DNA of 64,000 bases. Origin: Lachnoclostridium phytofermentans ISDg (lineage in GTDB: Bacteria; Bacillota; Clostridia; Lachnospirales; Lachnospiraceae). The notes beneath the pieces are model-generated. The model worked only from the letters and a program-made list of their open reading frames with translations, was not told the DNA's origin and did no database searches. The stretch lies in the NCBI RefSeq assembly GCF_000018685.1, contig NC_010001.1, forward strand, positions 822,001 to 886,000. The letters run 5' to 3'. A program made the position numbers and the translations under genes. Within the stretch, counting starts at the first letter, position 1. Each line of letters begins with the position of its first letter. This document shows, in pieces, positions 8,291 to 16,381 of this stretch.

Positions 8291-9775
8291 ATGGAGATAA
8301 CAAAATTAACTGCCATAGAGCTTTCGAAAAAGATTAAACAAAAAGAACTCTCAGTAGAGGAAGCAGTGAAAGCAACGTTTTCTGCAATAAAAAAAAGGGA
8401 GCCTTATTATCATAGTTATATCACTGTGAATGAAGAAGAAGCACTGGAGCAGGCGAGTAAAATTCAAATAGCAATAGAAGCAGGAAAATTTGCAGATTCT
8501 CCTCTTGCAGGAGTACCAATAGCAATTAAGGATAATATTTGTGTAAAAGGGATGCGAACAACCTGTGCGTCAAAAATATTAGAGGATTTTATACCTCCTT
8601 ATAATGCTTCTGTAATAGAACGATTAAAAGATGCGGGAGCTATCATTCTTGGTAAGACAAATATGGATGAATTTGCGATGGGGAGTACAACAGAAACCTC
8701 CTATTTTGGAGCTACCAAAAATCCTTGGAATATAGAATGTATCCCAGGAGGTTCAAGCGGTGGGTCAGCGGCAGCTGTTGCAGCGGAAGAAGCATTTATT
8801 GCTTTGGGAACTGACACTGGAGGCTCTATTAGACAGCCAAGTGCTTTCTGTGGTGTGACTGGAATAAAGCCAACGTATGGAACCGTATCCAGATATGGAT
8901 TAGTTGCATACGCTTCCTCCCTTGATCAGATAGGTCCAATCGCTCGCAGTGTATCCGATTGTGCTGCGACACTTCAAGTTATATCTGGTGCAGATGACAA
9001 AGATTCTACTTGTGTAAAAGCAGCATCTTATGATTATGTGAGTGCATTAAGGTCAGATGTTAGGGGCCTAAGAATAGGGATACCAAGAGGATATTTCTCG
9101 GAAGGCCTTGACGCTGAAGTTAAAAAACATGTATTAGAAGCGGCAGCATTTTTTAAGGAGCAAGGAGCTATAGTAGAAGAGTTTGATTTGGAAGCTGTAG
9201 ACTATGCGACACCAGCTTATTATGTTATAGCATCTGCCGAGGCTAGTTCTAACCTTTCCAGATACGATGGTGTAAAATATGGTTACCGAACTGCAGATTT
9301 TGATGGCTTACAAGAATTATATAAAAAGACGAGAAGCGAAGGCTTTGGTGAGGAAGTAAAACGCAGAATGATGATCGGATCCTTTGTATTAAGTTCTGGA
9401 TATTATGATGCTTATTATAACAAAGCACTGAAAGTGAGAGCCTTAATAAAGCAAAGCTTTGACCGTGCATTTGAACGATTTGATATTATACTTGGACCAA
9501 CAACTCCAGCGGCAGCACGAAAACTTGGACAGAGTTTATTCAATCCTGTGAAAATGTTCCTTGGTGATATCTACACAGTTTCTGTTAATTTAGCAGGTCT
9601 ACCGGCAATTAGCTTACCATGTGGGTTAAGTGAGGAAAGTTCATCCGACAAGTCGGCTGGTATGCCAATTGGATTACAATTAATCGGAAAACCTTTTGGA
9701 GAAAAAGACATAATAAGAGCTGCGTATACTTTGGAACAGACAAAAATATATCAGCGCCCAAAGTTAATTGATTAA
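8291..9775 (+). CDS. gatA: Asp/Glu-tRNA amidotransferase subunit A
   Basis: Amidase-signature subunit that releases ammonia from Gln for transamidation. The Ser-cisSer-Lys triad is visible at K80 (AIKDNI), S155 (PGGSSGGSA) and S179 (DTGGSIRQP), matching the positions known from GatA structures. The length of 494 residues is usual. The start at 8291 has GAGGG 6 nt upstream; ATG 8279 contains that site and is less likely. The gap to gatC is about 45 nt, so the two are cotranscribed. It forms the soluble GatCAB complex with its neighbours. Confidence 0.95.
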   Translation: MEITKLTAIELSKKIKQKELSVEEAVKATFSAIKKREPYYHSYITVNEEEALEQASKIQIAIEAGKFADSPLAGVPIAIKDNICVKGMRTTCASKILEDFIPPYNASVIERLKDAGAIILGKTNMDEFAMGSTTETSYFGATKNPWNIECIPGGSSGGSAAAVAAEEAFIALGTDTGGSIRQPSAFCGVTGIKPTYGTVSRYGLVAYASSLDQIGPIARSVSDCAATLQVISGADDKDSTCVKAASYDYVSALRSDVRGLRIGIPRGYFSEGLDAEVKKHVLEAAAFFKEQGAIVEEFDLEAVDYATPAYYVIASAEASSNLSRYDGVKYGYRTADFDGLQELYKKTRSEGFGEEVKRRMMIGSFVLSSGYYDAYYNKALKVRALIKQSFDRAFERFDIILGPTTPAAARKLGQSLFNPVKMFLGDIYTVSVNLAGLPAISLPCGLSEESSSDKSAGMPIGLQLIGKPFGEKDIIRAAYTLEQTKIYQRPKLID

Positions 9776-9841
9776 AAGGTATGTATGTGCTGATATGGAA
9801 ATTTGAGAGAAATAGTAGACATTCAACATCTTAATATATAT

Positions 9842-9975
9842 GCGTGTTAAAGCACGCGAATAGGAGTTAGTGTGAAAATAGAAAGCAATTTTCACACTTC
9901 TTATTTAAGATTCAATCTGCGAACAGATTGAATATGCATGGGTGTTAGTTTGAAAAAATAAAGATTTTTCAAACT
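9842..9975 (+). repeat. Chain of four perfect hairpins between gatA and gatB
   Basis: Four stem-loops follow each other: GCGTG/CACGC (9842-9857), GTGTGAAAAT/ATTTTCACAC (9870-9897), ATTCAATCTG/CAGATTGAAT with loop CGAA (9910-9933) and AGTTTGAAAAA/TTTTTCAAACT (9947-9975). Two of the 5' arms sit in copies of a GG(A/T)GTTAGTxTGAAA phrase that also forms the gatB initiation region (9984-10001). No strong T tract follows, so these are not classical terminators. They may be processing or stability elements inside the operon. Confidence 0.75.
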
Positions 9976-9996
9976 TGCAACAGAATGGAGGTTAGT

Positions 9997-11433
9997 ATGA
10001 AAGTATATGAAACCGTCATCGGGCTCGAAGTTCATGTTGAGCTCGCAACGAAATCTAAAATATTTTGTGGTTGTACCACACAGTTTGGTGGAGAAGTTAA
10101 TGCACATTGTTGCCCCATATGCATGGGGATGCCTGGAACGTTACCAGTGTTAAATAAAAAGGTTGTAGAGTTTGCGATTGCAGCAGGACTTGCTATGAAT
10201 TGTGATATTACAAAAAACTGCAAGTTTGACCGCAAGAATTATTTTTATCCGGATTTACCAAAGGCTTATCAAGTGTCTCAGCTTTACCTACCAATCTGTA
10301 GGAATGGCAGTATTGAAATAGAAGTGGATGGCATAAAGAAAAGCATCGGAATTCATGAAATTCATATGGAAGAAGATGCTGGAAAGCTAGTACATGACCC
10401 TTGGGAGGACTGTACCTTAGTTGACTATAATCGTTGTGGAGTACCACTGATTGAAATTGTAAGTGAACCAGATATGCGCAGTGCAGAAGAAGTCATTGCT
10501 TATCTTGAGAAACTAAAATTAATTCTACAGTATTTAGGTGTATCCGATTGTAAGATGCAAGAGGGATCCCTTCGTGCGGATATTAACTTATCAATAAGAG
10601 AAGTCGGGGAACCAGAGTTTGGTACTCGTACTGAGATGAAGAATATGAACTCTTTTAAGGCGATTGCGCGTGCAATTGAGGGAGAAAGAAAACGCCAAAT
10701 AGAGCTTCTTGAAGATGGAAAGAAAGTGATACAGGAAACAAGACGCTGGGATGATAACAAAGATACAAGTTTTGCGATGAGAAGCAAAGAGGATGCCCAG
10801 GACTATCGTTATTTTCCAGAACCTGACCTAGTTCCGATGGAAATCAGTGAGGAATGGCTTACTGAGATTAAAGGTAGAGAGCCAGAGCTTAGAGATGCGA
10901 AGATGCTTCGTTATGTGAAGGAATATGAGATTCCGGAATACGATGCAGGGATTATAACAGGATCCAAAAATCTTGCAGATATTTTCGAAGCTACGGTTTC
11001 TTTATGCAATAAGCCAAAGGAAGTAAGCAATTGGTTAATGGTCGAAACGATGCGTTTGTTAAAGGAATCTGAACAAGATGCAGAAGAGCTAAAACTTTCC
11101 CCAGCGAATTTTGCTAGTCTAATTGAACTCATTGATGCTGGAAAAATCAATCGAACCATTGCAAAGGAAGTTTTTGAACAAATCTTTAAGGCGAATGTCG
11201 ACCCAAATGCTTATATTGAGGAACATGGGCTTGGTATGGTGAGCGACGATGGCGTAGTTCGAAGTACAATAGAAAATATCTTGAAAGAGAATGTTCAGTC
11301 TGTATCGGATTATAAGAATGGAAAAGATAAGGCATTTGGTTTCTTAGTTGGGCAAACAATGAAGGCAATGAGAGGAAAAGCAAATCCAAGTGTTATCAAT
11401 GAAATCTTACGTGAGCTCTTATCTAAAGCTTAA
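9997..11433 (+). CDS. gatB: Asp/Glu-tRNA amidotransferase subunit B
   Basis: tRNA-binding and kinase-like subunit of GatCAB that phosphorylates the Asp/Glu side chain of mischarged tRNA and transamidates it. Diagnostic parts are VIGLEVHVEL at the N-terminus, the Zn-binding Cys set (CGC...CCPICMG), DLPKAYQISQ-like DLPKAYQVSQ, and the helical tail (YqeY/GatB domain, from about residue 330) ending in NPSVINEILRELLSK. 478 residues is normal. ATG 9997 is preferred since AATGGAGG lies 5 nt upstream; ATG 9985 overlaps that site. It is separated from gatA by an unusual 220-bp spacer full of hairpins, so its expression may be tuned separately. Confidence 0.95.
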   Translation: MKVYETVIGLEVHVELATKSKIFCGCTTQFGGEVNAHCCPICMGMPGTLPVLNKKVVEFAIAAGLAMNCDITKNCKFDRKNYFYPDLPKAYQVSQLYLPICRNGSIEIEVDGIKKSIGIHEIHMEEDAGKLVHDPWEDCTLVDYNRCGVPLIEIVSEPDMRSAEEVIAYLEKLKLILQYLGVSDCKMQEGSLRADINLSIREVGEPEFGTRTEMKNMNSFKAIARAIEGERKRQIELLEDGKKVIQETRRWDDNKDTSFAMRSKEDAQDYRYFPEPDLVPMEISEEWLTEIKGREPELRDAKMLRYVKEYEIPEYDAGIITGSKNLADIFEATVSLCNKPKEVSNWLMVETMRLLKESEQDAEELKLSPANFASLIELIDAGKINRTIAKEVFEQIFKANVDPNAYIEEHGLGMVSDDGVVRSTIENILKENVQSVSDYKNGKDKAFGFLVGQTMKAMRGKANPSVINEILRELLSKA

Positions 11434-11520
11434 ACAATATTCTAAGATTATTAATATAGTTGCTATAATATTCTAAGCATATTAATATCGGTATCATTAT
11501 CTAAGCTTGTTAATATTGGT
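11422..11520 (+). repeat. Degenerate direct repeat behind gatB
   Basis: Three to four copies of a unit resembling TCTAAGnTTnTTAATAT start at about 11422, 11441, 11472 and 11500 (period near 28-31 bp). Purpose unknown; no terminator with a T tract was seen after gatB. Confidence 0.5.
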
Positions 11521-11548
11521 TGCAAAGCTTAAGCGGAATCGATATAAT
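11520..11548 (+). promoter_or_regulatory. Promoter of the PilZ gene
   Basis: TTGCAA (11520-11525), 17-bp spacer, TATAAT (11543-11548). It predicts a leader of about 170 nt before the PilZ start codon. Confidence 0.65.
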
Positions 11549-11650
11549 GGAAATGGAAAATAGAGGATACAGCTTTTTAGTGTCGGAATACAACGTGCTA
11601 AAAATTGTATTATAGTTTTAATCATAAGATTATTAAATCTTTCGCCCAGT

Positions 11651-11725
11651 AAGTTTGTGTCTACGCTGCAACCACAAACTTTATGATATGCATTGTATTG
11701 CAAGTAAGATAACAAGCAGCGTAGA
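11651..11725 (+). promoter_or_regulatory. Structured leader of the PilZ gene, candidate regulatory RNA
   Basis: A 9-bp hairpin (AAGTTTGTG 11651-11659, CACAAACTT 11673-11681) carries in its loop TCTACGCTGC (11660-11669). That loop sequence is perfectly complementary to GCAGCGTAGA (11716-11725), directly in front of the PilZ ATG at 11727. The loop can thus cover the ribosome-binding region, through a pseudoknot or by refolding. It does not match the c-di-GMP-I or -II aptamer consensus that I know. Confidence 0.55.
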
Positions 11726-11726
11726 A

Positions 11727-12131
11727 ATGAGGATATTTGTGCAGGAAAAAAGGAGAGAGAAAAGGATTGATGTAACGCTTTATTTGAAGATTTCTACTTT
11801 ATTTAAACAAGATAATGTATTAGTTCAGAACATTGATGCTCCAATAACGGTAATAAATATTTCTCGTGGTGGAATCGGATTTTATTCTAAGAGTAATTTG
11901 CCTATCGGATTTTACTTTAATGCTTGTATACAGCTGGGAGATGAAGATGCGAAGCTCTATTGTGTTGTAAAGATTATTCGAGCAGAAGAGGTTAAGGAAA
12001 CCTCTCATGCTTTATATGACATAGAAGAGGAAAATGATCAAAGTATCTATCGATATGGTTGTGAATTTATCGGAATGGCACCTGTATTATCCTATATCTT
12101 TGAAAATTTTGAGAAATCACTGGAAGACTGA
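11727..12131 (+). CDS. PilZ domain protein (c-di-GMP receptor type)
   Basis: Small single-domain PilZ protein of about 134 residues. The two c-di-GMP-binding signatures are present: RREKR at residues 9-13 (RxxxR) and NISRGGIGF from residue 44 (D/NxSxxG). The domain continues through a beta-barrel (YFNACIQLGD, YRYGCEFIGM) to a C-terminal helix. It should act as a cytoplasmic c-di-GMP effector; its partner is unknown and no flagellar or polysaccharide gene lies next to it. The start is uncertain because no good Shine-Dalgarno is visible; I took ATG 11727, which lies next to the structured leader. A longer reading from TTG 11655 adds a non-conserved stretch. Confidence 0.82.
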   Translation: MRIFVQEKRREKRIDVTLYLKISTLFKQDNVLVQNIDAPITVINISRGGIGFYSKSNLPIGFYFNACIQLGDEDAKLYCVVKIIRAEEVKETSHALYDIEEENDQSIYRYGCEFIGMAPVLSYIFENFEKSLED

Positions 12132-12167
12132 TTCGAATATTTTGCAAGGTACATGTTTGGAATGTAT

Positions 12168-12243
12168 AATAGCATAGAAAATCCTATGAAAAGTGCTATA
12201 ACTTTTGAAAGGAATTTTCTATGCTATTTTTGTTTAGTGATAC
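12168..12243. terminator. Bidirectional terminator between PilZ and DHH genes
   Basis: Arms ATAGCATAGAAAA and TTTTCTATGCTAT with T-rich flanks on both sides lie between two convergent genes. Confidence 0.75.
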
Positions 12244-12255
12244 TTCATTCTTCTT

Positions 12256-13263
12256 TTAATCTATTTTTTGGGGGTGCGTATCAACATAAGAAGGGGTACA
12301 TTGATTTATATAAGAAATAGTTCTTGCAATTATCAGCCCTACAAGTTTTGTGGCTTCTTCCTCAGTAGAGATATTAGGGACAAATCCCGCTGCCATATTA
12401 GAGTGCCCTCCACCGTCACCAAATCCAGCAAGTATAGTTTTAATAAAATCACTTGCATCTACTAATGGTAAAGCACTACGAGCGGAAAACTTAATTCCAC
12501 CTCCACGATAGGAATATACCAAAGAAAACTCTATTTCTGAAATTGTAATCAAAAAATCACTGACGGTTGCAATCATAGCTTCAGAACAATCGTTACCGAT
12601 GTCTGCAATGGCAAGCGGGCCATAAGTTTTTAAATTTTCAATTGCTTTTTTATAACTAACTAAATCGGACAATTGAATACTGCTTTTCTCTAATGACCGT
12701 AATTTTTTATTATTCGAGCAGTGATATAGATGGCTAAAAACAGTGATATCCAAGAGATTCACACCTCTTGTCATATTGGCGGTATCGATTTTTATTCCAT
12801 AAAGAAGTGCTGTAGCTAAGTCTGATGTGATTGGGATATTGTTTTCTAAGAAATAGCTAGTAATAATGGAAGAACACGCACCAATATCGCTTCTTATGTC
12901 GTAAAAACGATAACAAGCAGTGTTTTGTATTTGATGATGATCGATACAGGCGATGACTTGACCATTGGTGTCCGCCATATTAATATTGCCATTCTGACCA
13001 TCTACGATGATGATTTCATCTTCTGGTACCAAGGAAACATCTTGCAAGGGATATATTTCGATGGAGAGAAGTTCTAGCATCTTTAATGTATTGACTTTAT
13101 CGATTATCCCATGATAAATGATAGTTGCATATTTTCCTCTTGCCTGAAGCAATACTTGCAATCCCAGTGCAGAAGCCAATGCATCCTGATCGGGATAATT
13201 ATGCATTAATATATAAACATGAGGACGTTCAATGCATTCGATCAATTCATCTAACTTAGTCAT
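12256..13263 (-). CDS. DHH-family phosphoesterase
   Basis: Member of the DHH/DHHA1 phosphoesterases, as in nano-RNase/pAp phosphatases and c-di-AMP hydrolases. Motif I is HNYPDQDALAS (from residue 21), motif II D88 in IVDGQ, motif III DHH (108-110), motif IV D160 in the KIDTANMTRG segment; the DHHA1 part has GGGH at 284-287. Size of 335 residues matches soluble NrnA-like enzymes, with no PAS/GGDEF part as in GdpP. The start at 13263 has AAAGGAA 7 nt upstream; a longer reading to 13323 is unlikely. It faces PilZ across a shared terminator and may act on nucleotide second messengers or short oligonucleotides; the substrate is not settled by sequence. Confidence 0.85.
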   Translation of the reverse strand: MTKLDELIECIERPHVYILMHNYPDQDALASALGLQVLLQARGKYATIIYHGIIDKVNTLKMLELLSIEIYPLQDVSLVPEDEIIIVDGQNGNINMADTNGQVIACIDHHQIQNTACYRFYDIRSDIGACSSIITSYFLENNIPITSDLATALLYGIKIDTANMTRGVNLLDITVFSHLYHCSNNKKLRSLEKSSIQLSDLVSYKKAIENLKTYGPLAIADIGNDCSEAMIATVSDFLITISEIEFSLVYSYRGGGIKFSARSALPLVDASDFIKTILAGFGDGGGHSNMAAGFVPNISTEEEATKLVGLIIARTISYINQCTPSYVDTHPQKID

Positions 13264-13391
13264 GGAAATATTCCTTTCTTTGGAAAGCATAATTTGATTA
13301 TAACATATTTTGAATACCTTCACATAATCTATCTTTTGTAATATTTTTAAATTTAATCATGTTGTGCAAGATTGTATGTATGAAGTAATTT

Positions 13392-13676
13392 CTATTTTCT
13401 TTTTGGATTTTTAGGGAACCAACCTTTTTCTACTCTTTTTTCTTGCTCAATTAATTCACCAATACTCCAAAGATTTGTAATTCCAAGCACAGCCAAGCCT
13501 GCACTTATGATAACCTGTGTTGCGAATAATGATAGAATCAGCATCGCAATACCAACAACAGCAAAGACTGGCCAAATTTTTTTAGTAAAATAATATTCTG
13601 CCTTTATAACAATTGGATGATATAATCCGATAGCTAAAAAAGAGATGAAACCGATTATAATGCCTGTATATTCCAT
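13392..13676 (-). CDS. DUF4491-type small membrane protein
   Basis: 94 residues with three hydrophobic segments (about 4-24, 36-54, 57-72) and the conserved tail EQEKRVEKGWFPKNPKRK. This pattern, with FHPIVIKAEYYF-like LYHPIVIKAEYYF early on, is that of the uncharacterised DUF4491 family. AAAGGAGG stands just before the ATG. It precedes the DHH gene on the same strand, about 130 nt away, and might share its transcript. Function is unknown. Confidence 0.8.
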   Translation of the reverse strand: MEYTGIIIGFISFLAIGLYHPIVIKAEYYFTKKIWPVFAVVGIAMLILSLFATQVIISAGLAVLGITNLWSIGELIEQEKRVEKGWFPKNPKRK

Positions 13677-13848
13677 GAGACCTCCTTTAAATATATATGA
13701 TTTGTGTTTTTAGTATTACTCTTATGTATAATAAAAGAATTTTATCACAATTTTGTTAAAATTTAAAATAAAAGATGAAAGAAGCCATTTCAATAGTATT
13801 TACGTAAAATATAATCATTATAAATGCTTCGAGAGAAAGAACAAACTA

Positions 13849-13877
13849 TTGCGCTTACTAAAAAAGTATAGTAATAT
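13849..13877 (+). promoter_or_regulatory. Candidate promoter of the ZTP riboswitch/purH
   Basis: TTGCGC (13849-13854), 17-bp spacer, TAATAT (13872-13877). The -35 is weak, but the predicted start (near 13884) falls exactly at the aptamer's 5' end. Confidence 0.45.
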
Positions 13878-13883
13878 GAAATT

Positions 13884-14037
13884 ACAATGTACGACTGGCG
13901 GAAACTGTAGGAGACTACAGGTGGGGATAACCCACAGGGAGTACATTTAATAACAATAAGAGCCGACCGCCTGGGCCACCACCTTCGATGATATCCATGA
14001 TGGATATCCGTTGGCAGTAGCTCAGGTGGTTTTTTTA
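13884..14037 (+). ncRNA. ZTP (pfl) riboswitch with terminator
   Basis: The leader of purH contains the ZTP/ZMP aptamer. P1 is AATGTAC/GTACATT, with GACTGGCGG and a GTGGG...CCCAC hairpin followed by AGGGAG in the first domain. The second domain has GCCGACCGCCTGGGC (from about 13962), whose CCGCC can pair with GGCGG as the known pseudoknot. A terminator with CCACCACCT and AGGTGG followed by seven T ends at 14037. ZMP/ZTP accumulates under folate shortage; binding should prevent termination and raise PurH. Confidence 0.92.
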
Positions 14038-14074
14038 TGCATATTAATCTGCAAATAAGGGAAAGGATGAATGG

Positions 14075-15631
14075 ATGATGAGAGCTTTAATCAGTGTATC
14101 AGACAAAACAGGAATTGTAGAATTTGCGAAGGAATTAGTTTCTCTTGGAATCGAGATTATCTCAACGGGAGGTACTTACAGTAAACTGAAGGAGGCTAAT
14201 GTTCCTGCTATTGAGATTTCAGACTTAACTGGATTTCCAGAGTGTCTTGACGGAAGAGTAAAAACCTTACATCCAATTGTACATGCTGGCTTATTAGCGA
14301 TTAGAAGTAATGAGAGTCATATGAAGCAACTACAGGCCTTGAATATTGAAACGATTGATATGGTAATTGTAAATCTTTATCCATTCAAAGCAACGATCTT
14401 AAAAGATGGAGTTACGAGAGCAGAAGCAGTTGAGAATATCGATATCGGTGGACCAACTATGCTACGTGCTGCTGCTAAGAATTATCAGGATGTAGCTGTT
14501 GTGGTTGACCCAGCAGACTACAGTATTGTACTTAAAGAATTAAAAGAAGAAAAAGAAGTATCTTTAGATACTAAGTTTTATTTGATGCAGAAAGTTTTTA
14601 TGCATACTTCTAGTTATGATACTATGATTGCGGACTATTTAAGAAAACAAAGAAATGATTATGAACTTCCAGAAACCTTAACAATGACCTTTGAGAAGGT
14701 TCAGGATATGAGATATGGTGAGAATCCTCATCAAAAGGCAGCCTTTTATCGTGAAATAGGTAAGAAACAAGGCTCCATTACGGATGCGGTTCAGCTAAAT
14801 GGAAAAGAGTTATCCTTTAATAACATCAATGATACCAATGGTGCACTTGAATTATTAAAAGAATTTACAGAGCCAACCGTAGTCGCTTGTAAGCATGGAA
14901 ATCCATGCGGTGTTGGTAGTGATACTGATATTGAAAAAGCTTGGGATAAGGCATTCCTAGCAGATAAAGTATCTATCTATGGTGGAATTGTAGTAGCAAA
15001 CCGTGAGATTACCTTGGCAATGGCGGAAAAGATGAAGAGTGTATTCCTTGAAGTAGTAGTTGCACCAAGTTACGAAGTAGAAGCACTAGAGATTTTTAAG
15101 ACCAAGAAGAACATTCGAATCCTAGAATTAAAGGGGATTGAGATCACTCAAGAGGAAAATGCTTATGATCTTAAGAAAGTAAATGGTGGTTTGATTGTTC
15201 AGACAATTGACAGTAAGTTGTTGATAGAAGAAGAGGTGAAGGTAGTTACCGATCGTACCCCTTCTGAAAAGGAAATGGAAGATCTTTTATTTGCTTGGAG
15301 GGTTGTAAAGTTTGTGAAATCAAATGGTATCGCTCTAGCAAAGGATAAACAAAGTATAGGGATTGGACCTGGTCAAGTAAGCCGTATTTGGTCAACGAAG
15401 CAAAGTATTGACCATGCACAAGAATTAATTGGTCAGAATGCAACGAAGGGTGCAGTACTTGCTTCTGACGCCTTCTTCCCATTCGATGATTGTGTGGAAG
15501 AAGCACACAAAGCAGGAATTACTGCAATTATACAGCCAGGTGGTTCGATTCGTGATGAGGATTCTATTAAGAAATGCAATGAATATGGTATCACAATGGT
15601 ATTCACGGGGATGAGACACTTTAAGCATTAA
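14075..15631 (+). CDS. purH: Bifunctional AICAR formyltransferase/IMP cyclohydrolase
   Basis: PurH catalyses the last two steps of purine synthesis: formylation of AICAR with 10-formyl-THF and ring closure to IMP. The N-terminal MGS-like cyclohydrolase domain shows SVSDKTG, STGGTYSKL and GRVKTLHP. The AICARFT domain carries RYGENPHQ, CKHGNPCGVG and the C-terminal SDAFFPFDD plus IIQPGGSIRD. 518 residues is the usual length. A Shine-Dalgarno AAAGGA precedes ATG 14075; ATG 14078 is also possible. It is preceded by a ZTP riboswitch and is monocistronic here, apart from the rest of the purine pathway. Confidence 0.97.
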   Translation: MMRALISVSDKTGIVEFAKELVSLGIEIISTGGTYSKLKEANVPAIEISDLTGFPECLDGRVKTLHPIVHAGLLAIRSNESHMKQLQALNIETIDMVIVNLYPFKATILKDGVTRAEAVENIDIGGPTMLRAAAKNYQDVAVVVDPADYSIVLKELKEEKEVSLDTKFYLMQKVFMHTSSYDTMIADYLRKQRNDYELPETLTMTFEKVQDMRYGENPHQKAAFYREIGKKQGSITDAVQLNGKELSFNNINDTNGALELLKEFTEPTVVACKHGNPCGVGSDTDIEKAWDKAFLADKVSIYGGIVVANREITLAMAEKMKSVFLEVVVAPSYEVEALEIFKTKKNIRILELKGIEITQEENAYDLKKVNGGLIVQTIDSKLLIEEEVKVVTDRTPSEKEMEDLLFAWRVVKFVKSNGIALAKDKQSIGIGPGQVSRIWSTKQSIDHAQELIGQNATKGAVLASDAFFPFDDCVEEAHKAGITAIIQPGGSIRDEDSIKKCNEYGITMVFTGMRHFKH

Positions 15632-15635
15632 CACT

Positions 15636-15681
15636 AAAAAGTGGGTAATCAAAACAATTTGTTTTGAATTACCCACTTTTC
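15636..15681. terminator. Terminator between purH and csp
   Basis: Stem GTGGGTAAT/ATTACCCAC extended inward by TCAAAAC-like pairing, flanked by A- and T-runs, serves both convergent genes. Confidence 0.85.
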
Positions 15682-15748
15682 TCATCCATTTTCGCTTGTT
15701 ACAACCCCATAAATCGAACTTTATATTTAAAGTATGATTTCAGTCTGA

Positions 15749-15949
15749 TTATAACTTTGTTACGTTAGCTGCCTGAGGTCCTTTTTCGCCTTCTACAACT
15801 TCAAATGCAACAGCTTCGCCTTCTTCAAGAACTTTGAAACCATCCATGTTAAGAGCTGAGAAATGAACGAATACATCGTTTCCTTCTTCGTCAGAAAGGA
15901 AACCAAAGCCTTTTTTAGCATTAAACCACTTAACTGTACCTTTTTTCAT
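15749..15949 (-). CDS. Cold-shock domain protein (CspA family)
   Basis: 66-residue OB-fold RNA/DNA-binding protein. It reads MKKGTVKWFNAKKGFGFLSD, with RNP1 KGFGFL and RNP2 VFVHF, and ends AANVTKL as CspA-like proteins do. AGGAGG lies 8-9 nt before the ATG at 15949; an extended reading upstream is a leader artefact. It acts as an RNA chaperone in the cytoplasm. It has its own promoter (TTGACA/TAAATT) and a leader of about 65 nt, shorter than the classic E. coli cspA leader. Confidence 0.96.
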   Translation of the reverse strand: MKKGTVKWFNAKKGFGFLSDEEGNDVFVHFSALNMDGFKVLEEGEAVAFEVVEGEKGPQAANVTKL

Positions 15950-16020
15950 AAAAAGTGCCTCCTGAAAACTGTTAAAAAATATGTAGTGCCTACAATTATC
16001 GATTGGATAATCTATTGAAT

Positions 16021-16049
16021 AATTTAACATATTTTTAATAAATTGTCAA
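16021..16049 (-). promoter_or_regulatory. Promoter of csp gene
   Basis: Minus strand: TTGACA (16049-16044), 17-bp spacer, TAAATT (16026-16021). Confidence 0.65.
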
Positions 16050-16144
16050 TTTCTCTTTATCAAATATATAGAAAATTTTGTTTTTTTAGGAAAATATTTG
16101 TCATCAATTTCAAAAAAAGGACATACTACAATCCTGTTTTTTAT

Positions 16145-16173
16145 ATGACAATCCATGGGAATTATGGTATAAT
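16145..16173 (+). promoter_or_regulatory. Promoter of the M16C peptidase gene
   Basis: ATGACA (16145-16150), 17-bp spacer, extended -10 TGG-TATAAT (TATAAT 16168-16173). The leader to the peptidase gene is then about 150-200 nt, with no structure that I recognise. Confidence 0.7.
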
Positions 16174-16381
16174 TGAAAAATACACAAGTGAAACACGAGT
16201 GAATCATTCGTGATACATAGTTGTAATTACCAAAAACATAGATGATTAGAGCATCAAATTGTGAACAAACAGTTTGATATCGTATAAATATGAATTGTCA
16301 GTGTTACACTAATTTACAGTATGGTTACCAATGGAAGGAATCGAACATACCTCCGATTATCTAAGGAAAGTAGGGAAAAGA

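Noticed and set aside
13753..13950. Open frame of 65 codons before purH
   Set aside because: It overlaps the ZTP aptamer, has no ribosome site and no protein-like conservation.
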